64,000 nucleotides of DNA from Pieris napi. Taxonomy: Eukaryota; Arthropoda; Insecta; Lepidoptera; Pieridae. A program made the position numbers and the translations under genes. Below the pieces are notes generated by a model, which was given only the letters and a program-made list of their open reading frames with translations, made no database searches and was not told the origin of the DNA. The stretch spans positions 4,526,001-4,590,000 of the forward strand of contig NC_062257.1 of NCBI RefSeq assembly GCF_905475465.1. The letters are read 5' to 3'. Position 1 is the first letter of the stretch; each line of letters opens with the position of its first letter. This document shows positions 60,401 through 64,000 of this stretch, piece after piece.

Positions 60401-61070
60401 GTGAGTCCGACTTAATTCTGAAGATATTTAGCGTGTAAAACGTGGACTATAGATTTTTTAAGGGAAAGGCCTTGTGATGTTTTTTTTTTAATTTTAAAAA
60501 TTCTGGTGTTTTAAATGGTACCTGTGTATTGCCCTCTCGATACAGAAAATGTCAGATATTTTTTAGGTTAGGTTTTAATTAAAAGGTTTTAACTATGCAA
60601 ATAAATTATATTCGTGATTCGAGTGGGTTTAGATTCAGAGCTGAGATACATGTTCTTCAAGATAAGAACGAACAAATTTTTAAAAGGTCGACAACGCACT
60701 TGTAAAAGTCTGTATTAAATTTCAGAACTCCTATGTCAAAAATGTTTCTGAACTTACTATATAAGACCGCGCTCTTAGAAGTCTTAACTTTTAAAAAATG
60801 TAACAGGAGTTGCACGTTATTTTAAGTGATAGCGCCGTTCATGGACACACATCCAGAAGGCTCGCAAGTGCGTTGCCGGCCTAACTGAATCATAGGGTTA
60901 TATTTGGAAACGAGACTCAAATATCCAATACTCATGTATGACAAAAATTTATTGGATTTTGTCTTTGAAGTCTCGTTTCTGAATTTTACCCTTACTCTTA
61001 ACTCTAGTAAATGATTAGTCATAGTAGTATTGTAACTATAGCATGATTCATTGATAAAATCGTTTTATTC
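60401..61070. other. Pebble 3' intron, LINE scraps only
   Basis: 60660-60710 (AATTTTTAAAAGGTCGACAACGCACTTG) and, in reverse, 60820-60890 (AGAAGGCTCGCAAGTGCGTT, GCCGGCC) are decayed ends of the 50428 LINE family. No further pebble exon was recognised. Confidence 0.4.
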
Positions 61071-61074
61071 GTAA

Positions 61075-61491
61075 GGGGGCGTCCATAAATTACGTGAGGT
61101 GTTTTTTTAAATTCTCTGTACCTCCCTCCCCCCCTGGTGAGATGTCGTGAGATTTTATTCAACCCCCTCCCCCATCTCACGTGAGATTTTTCATAATGTG
61201 GGTTTCTTACGTTAACGCGTTGGATTGTTATTGAAAAAAAAAAAATTGCTTCGTGCTTTTATTTACATCTAAAACAAAATAAGTGAAATGTTGAGCGTTT
61301 AGATATGGAGTAAGCGGGAATTGCAGAGATGGCCTTTAGGGCCAACCGTTTCCCTAAATTTTTTTTTTCATTCAGAAAAAAAATTACGTGATATTTGCCG
61401 AGACCCCCCCTCTCTCCAACGTAAGATTAAATGAGATTTGACTCGACCCTCTCCCCCCCTTAAACACCTTACGTAATTTATGGACGCCCCC
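61075..61491. mobile_element. GGGGGCGTCC MITE, copy 1 (complete)
   Basis: Ends GGGGGCGTCCATAAATTACG / CGTAATTTATGGACGCCCCC with TAA on both sides (61072-61074, 61492-61494). The interior has repeated CTCACGTGAGATTTT words. It shares AA.TTACGT and the three-base AT duplication with the GGGAGCG family, so the two are probably related. Confidence 0.75.
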
Positions 61492-61579
61492 TAATTGTAA
61501 AATGTGTTTAATGTGTTTGAAAGTTATTGTAACTTGATAATTATAAAGACGGAAAATATATATATATAGGTATTAGTAT

Positions 61580-61834
61580 ATATTCCATATCACCTCGACG
61601 TCCGTCGTTCCACATCTGAGCGTTTCCTAATTTTTGCTGCGCATCACCAACTGCCCACTGAAGTATTTCCAAACGAATTCGACTTAGGGTCGTTCAAGAA
61701 AAGAGCGTACCAATTCTTAAAAAGCCGGCAACGCACTTGCGAGCATTCTGGCAGTGCGAGTGTCCATGGGCGGTGGTATCACTTAACATGAGGTGAGACT
61801 CCTGCCTGTTTGCCTCCTGTAACTTAAAAAAAAG
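61580..61834 (+). mobile_element. LINE 3'-end fragment (50428 family)
   Basis: CATATCACCTCGACGTCCGT, GAAGTATTTCCAAACGAATT, CGTACCAATTCTTAAAAAGC and GTTTGCCTCCTGTAACTTAA match the family in order, with one internal deletion. Here a TAA does occur before the A-run. Confidence 0.8.
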
Positions 61835-62179
61835 TTATCTATAACAAATTAAGTCTATAGTTGGTAAAACAATTGGAAAAAAATTATGGAGAAGAGAAGG
61901 AGAAGAGAGTTTATATTTCCATATAAACTAGTTAGTATTAGTGGGTCACGCCATTTGCAAACGATTTTTATTAATTTATATAATTTTGTTTAATGTCGCA
62001 CAGTTGGTGTACCCATACAAGGTTTTTAATGCATTTAAAAGATGTTACATATAGTTTAAAAAAGTATTTTTGATTGAAAAAAACACAGTTTAAAAATAGA
62101 TAGGTTCTAACGTGTTTTTATGTAAAGTGTAAATACGCTTTTTTACGCACAAGAATAAAATGTTAAAAGGGATCTCTTA
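61835..62179. other. AT-rich stretch, nothing recognised
   Basis: No repeat ends, coding signal or tRNA-like sequence found. Confidence 0.3.
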
Positions 62180-62624
62180 GGGGGCGTCCATAAATTACGT
62201 TTTTTTAAATTTTCTGTACCTCCCTCCCCCCTTGGTGAGATGTCGTGAGATTTTATTCAACCCCCTCCCCCATCCCCCAATCTCACGTGAGATTTTTCAA
62301 AATTCGGGTTTCTTACGTAATTCGTCGTCTACGCGTTGGATTGTTGTTGTAAAAAGAAAAAAAAAATTGCTTCGTGCTTTTATTTACGACTAAAACAAAA
62401 TAAGTGAAATGTTGAGCGTTTAGGTATGGAATTAGCGGGAAGTTGCAGATGGCCTTTAGGGTCAACCGTTTGCCCTAATTTTTTTTTTCAATCAGAAAAA
62501 AAATTGCGTGATATTTGCCGAGACCCCCCCTATCTCCATCGTAAGATTAAATGAGATTTGACTCGACCCCCTCCCCCCCTCCCCCCCCTTAAACACCTCA
62601 CGTAATTTATGGACGCCCCCCCCC
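62180..62624. mobile_element. GGGGGCGTCC MITE, copy 2 (complete)
   Basis: It is colinear with 61075-61491 and has TTA flanks (62177-62179, 62625-62627). The right tip has an expanded C-run (nine or more C). Confidence 0.75.
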
Positions 62625-62730
62625 TTACTATTACAAACTGCAACGTAACGCCACAGTTTCAGACAAGAGTACATTTAATGGTAGAAGAGATAGAGGGCTT
62701 ATACTCTATTATAAAAGGAGATCTTTTATA

Positions 62731-62830
62731 GCTGGAGGCGCTGGCAGGTCTGGGCGGTTGGCTGCGAGCGGCGCCTTCCGCTGCGCTCCTTGACACTTGG
62801 GTATTGCGCGCTCACTTACTCCCGCAGGTC
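62731..62830. other. GC-rich island, possible exon
   Basis: In a very AT-rich setting, CTGGAGGCGCTGGCAGGTCT and GGCGCCTTCCGCTGCGCTCC follow a TTTTATAG acceptor-like site and are followed by GTATTG. The plus frame that would continue pebble in phase reads LEALAGLGGWLRAAPSAALL. It does not match any ECT2 region that I know, so it is left unassigned. Confidence 0.25.
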
Positions 62831-63107
62831 TGCCACGCGACAACACTAACAGCATCCGACAGGCTTATTCACCACGCTTTCACATTGGTTTTCATGGTTG
62901 CACAATTTTCACACTCTCTTATGTTTGAGGCTTACTCAAACTCTCTGGGTTGCTTTCGGTTGACAACCATCAACTGTGTAATAGACATGGGTTGCTCAAA
63001 AGTGAGTTCATAGCTAGAGAAGTATCTTGCGCAGGAGTTGCTCATAGTAAATTACGAATTATCGACTTCCGCCGATCTACATTTGAGATTTTGTCATGAC
63101 AGTTTTG

Positions 63108-63286
63108 CACCACCACTGTTGAACCAGCTGATCACTGAAGTATTTCCGAACCAATTCGATTTACGGTCCTTCAAGAAAAAAGTGTACCAATTCTTAAAAC
63201 GCCGGCAACGCACTCGCGTTTTTCGCTTTCACTTAACATCAGGTGAGCCTTCTGCTTGTTTGCCCTTGTTCTATAAAAAAAAGAAG
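63108..63286 (+). mobile_element. LINE 3'-end fragment (50428 family)
   Basis: GAACCAGCTGATCACTGAAG, CCGAACCAATTCGATTTACG, GCCGGCAACGCACTCGC and CATCAGGTGAGCC, then an A-rich tail. It is diverged, with a deletion. Confidence 0.75.
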
Positions 63287-63689
63287 AGTGGCAGGTGTTT
63301 AATAAAATGGTCTGAGCCGACCGTAGGATGTCGTGTGATTCGAAATCCTGGATATCGGAAAATTCACGCAAATCGTGAATAGAAAGTCTATGCCAACGGC
63401 GTTTCAACTATAACCATCACTATTCTGGGTAATTCTGGTAAATATTTCTATTGAGCAATCCTTTTAACTTTCCTATTTCGTTTAACACTTCTTCTATTGG
63501 TTTTTGGTTGCACTTGGATTGAACAAATACACAAACAGTTCTTACATCTTGTACTTGACATTACTATAGTTTGTGAGCGTGCTATACCCTTTGTAAACGA
63601 GGTTTTCACATTTACTAACGATTCATGCGACAATCGGTTCTCATTATCGACTCCATTCATACCTTACATATTGAATTTGTTATCATAAT

Positions 63690-63925
63690 CTAGGTCTAGT
63701 GGTTAGTACCCCTGACTGCGAATCCATGGGTCCCGGGTTCGATCCCCGGCTGAGACGAACATCGATGTGATGAGCATTTGGTGTTATGCTTACGTCTTGG
63801 GTGTTTAAATATGTATTTATATGTCTATCTATCTATAATATGTATGTATATCCGTTGCCAAGTACCCATAACACAAGCTTCACCAGCTTAGCATGGGACT
63901 AGGTCAATTGGGTCTTTAAAAAACA
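63690..63925 (+). mobile_element. tRNA-derived SINE, family B, copy 2
   Basis: GGTCTAGTGGTTAGTACCCC (box A) and CGGGTTCGATCCCCGGCTGA (box B) are both intact. The body is nearly identical to 21020-21265, ending GCATGGGACTAGGTCAATTG. It is younger-looking than copy 1. Confidence 0.8.
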
Positions 63926-64000
63926 AAAAATGATTTTTCATTCCGTAGAATTCTGACAGCTATAATTTTTTGACATGTCAGAGATGACAAACCTTTTTGG

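Noticed and set aside
62804..63013. 69-codon ORF as a pebble exon
   Set aside because: The sequence has no ECT2 similarity and no donor site; part may be repeat-derived.

Overview
This is a 64 kb piece of an insect nuclear genome, almost certainly from a moth or butterfly. The evidence is AT-rich DNA, genes split by GT-AG introns, an insect-type gene set, and dense Lepidoptera-style repeats: tRNA-derived SINEs, LINE 3' fragments ending in a short poly(A), hAT-, PIF/Harbinger- and pogo-like elements, and a mariner. The species cannot be named from the sequence.

Four conserved host genes can be assembled exon by exon. (1) 746-2316, minus: the 5' end of UDP-glucose:glycoprotein glucosyltransferase (UGGT), an ER folding sensor, running off the left edge. 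(2) 3851-5321, plus: a complete mitochondrial fission factor (MFF/Tango11), head to head with UGGT. (3) 5923-7596, minus: a complete stand-alone PANK4-type DUF89 phosphatase, tail to tail with MFF. (4) 13244-60400, plus: pebble/ECT2, the RhoGEF of cytokinesis, with BRCT, DH and PH exons spread over more than 47 kb and its 3' end beyond the window. The three small genes are compact. Pebble is inflated by transposons in nearly every intron.

Two open reading frames inside pebble introns stand out. A 1434-base exon-like ORF (35999-37432) has a splice acceptor in phase with the BRCT exon before it. It carries a KEN box and many SP/TP sites, so pebble may make a second, GEF-less product. A very small two-exon ORF (23747-23969) lies in intron 2.

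The mobile part is layered. In intron 14 of pebble an old terminal-repeat element was split by a Ty3/gypsy retrotransposon whose two 289-bp LTRs look identical. That retrotransposon was then split by an APE-type LINE with a 1078-codon ORF that has no stop before its poly(A). Elsewhere an RTE-like LINE sits in a large DNA transposon (9173-12918), and a 3.6 kb hAT-like element with an 8-bp target duplication sits in a pogo-like element and itself holds a PIF-like MITE. One MITE family with GGGAGCG ends occurs about nine times. An element at 38613-39519 has had its right terminal repeat amplified into five 87-bp units.
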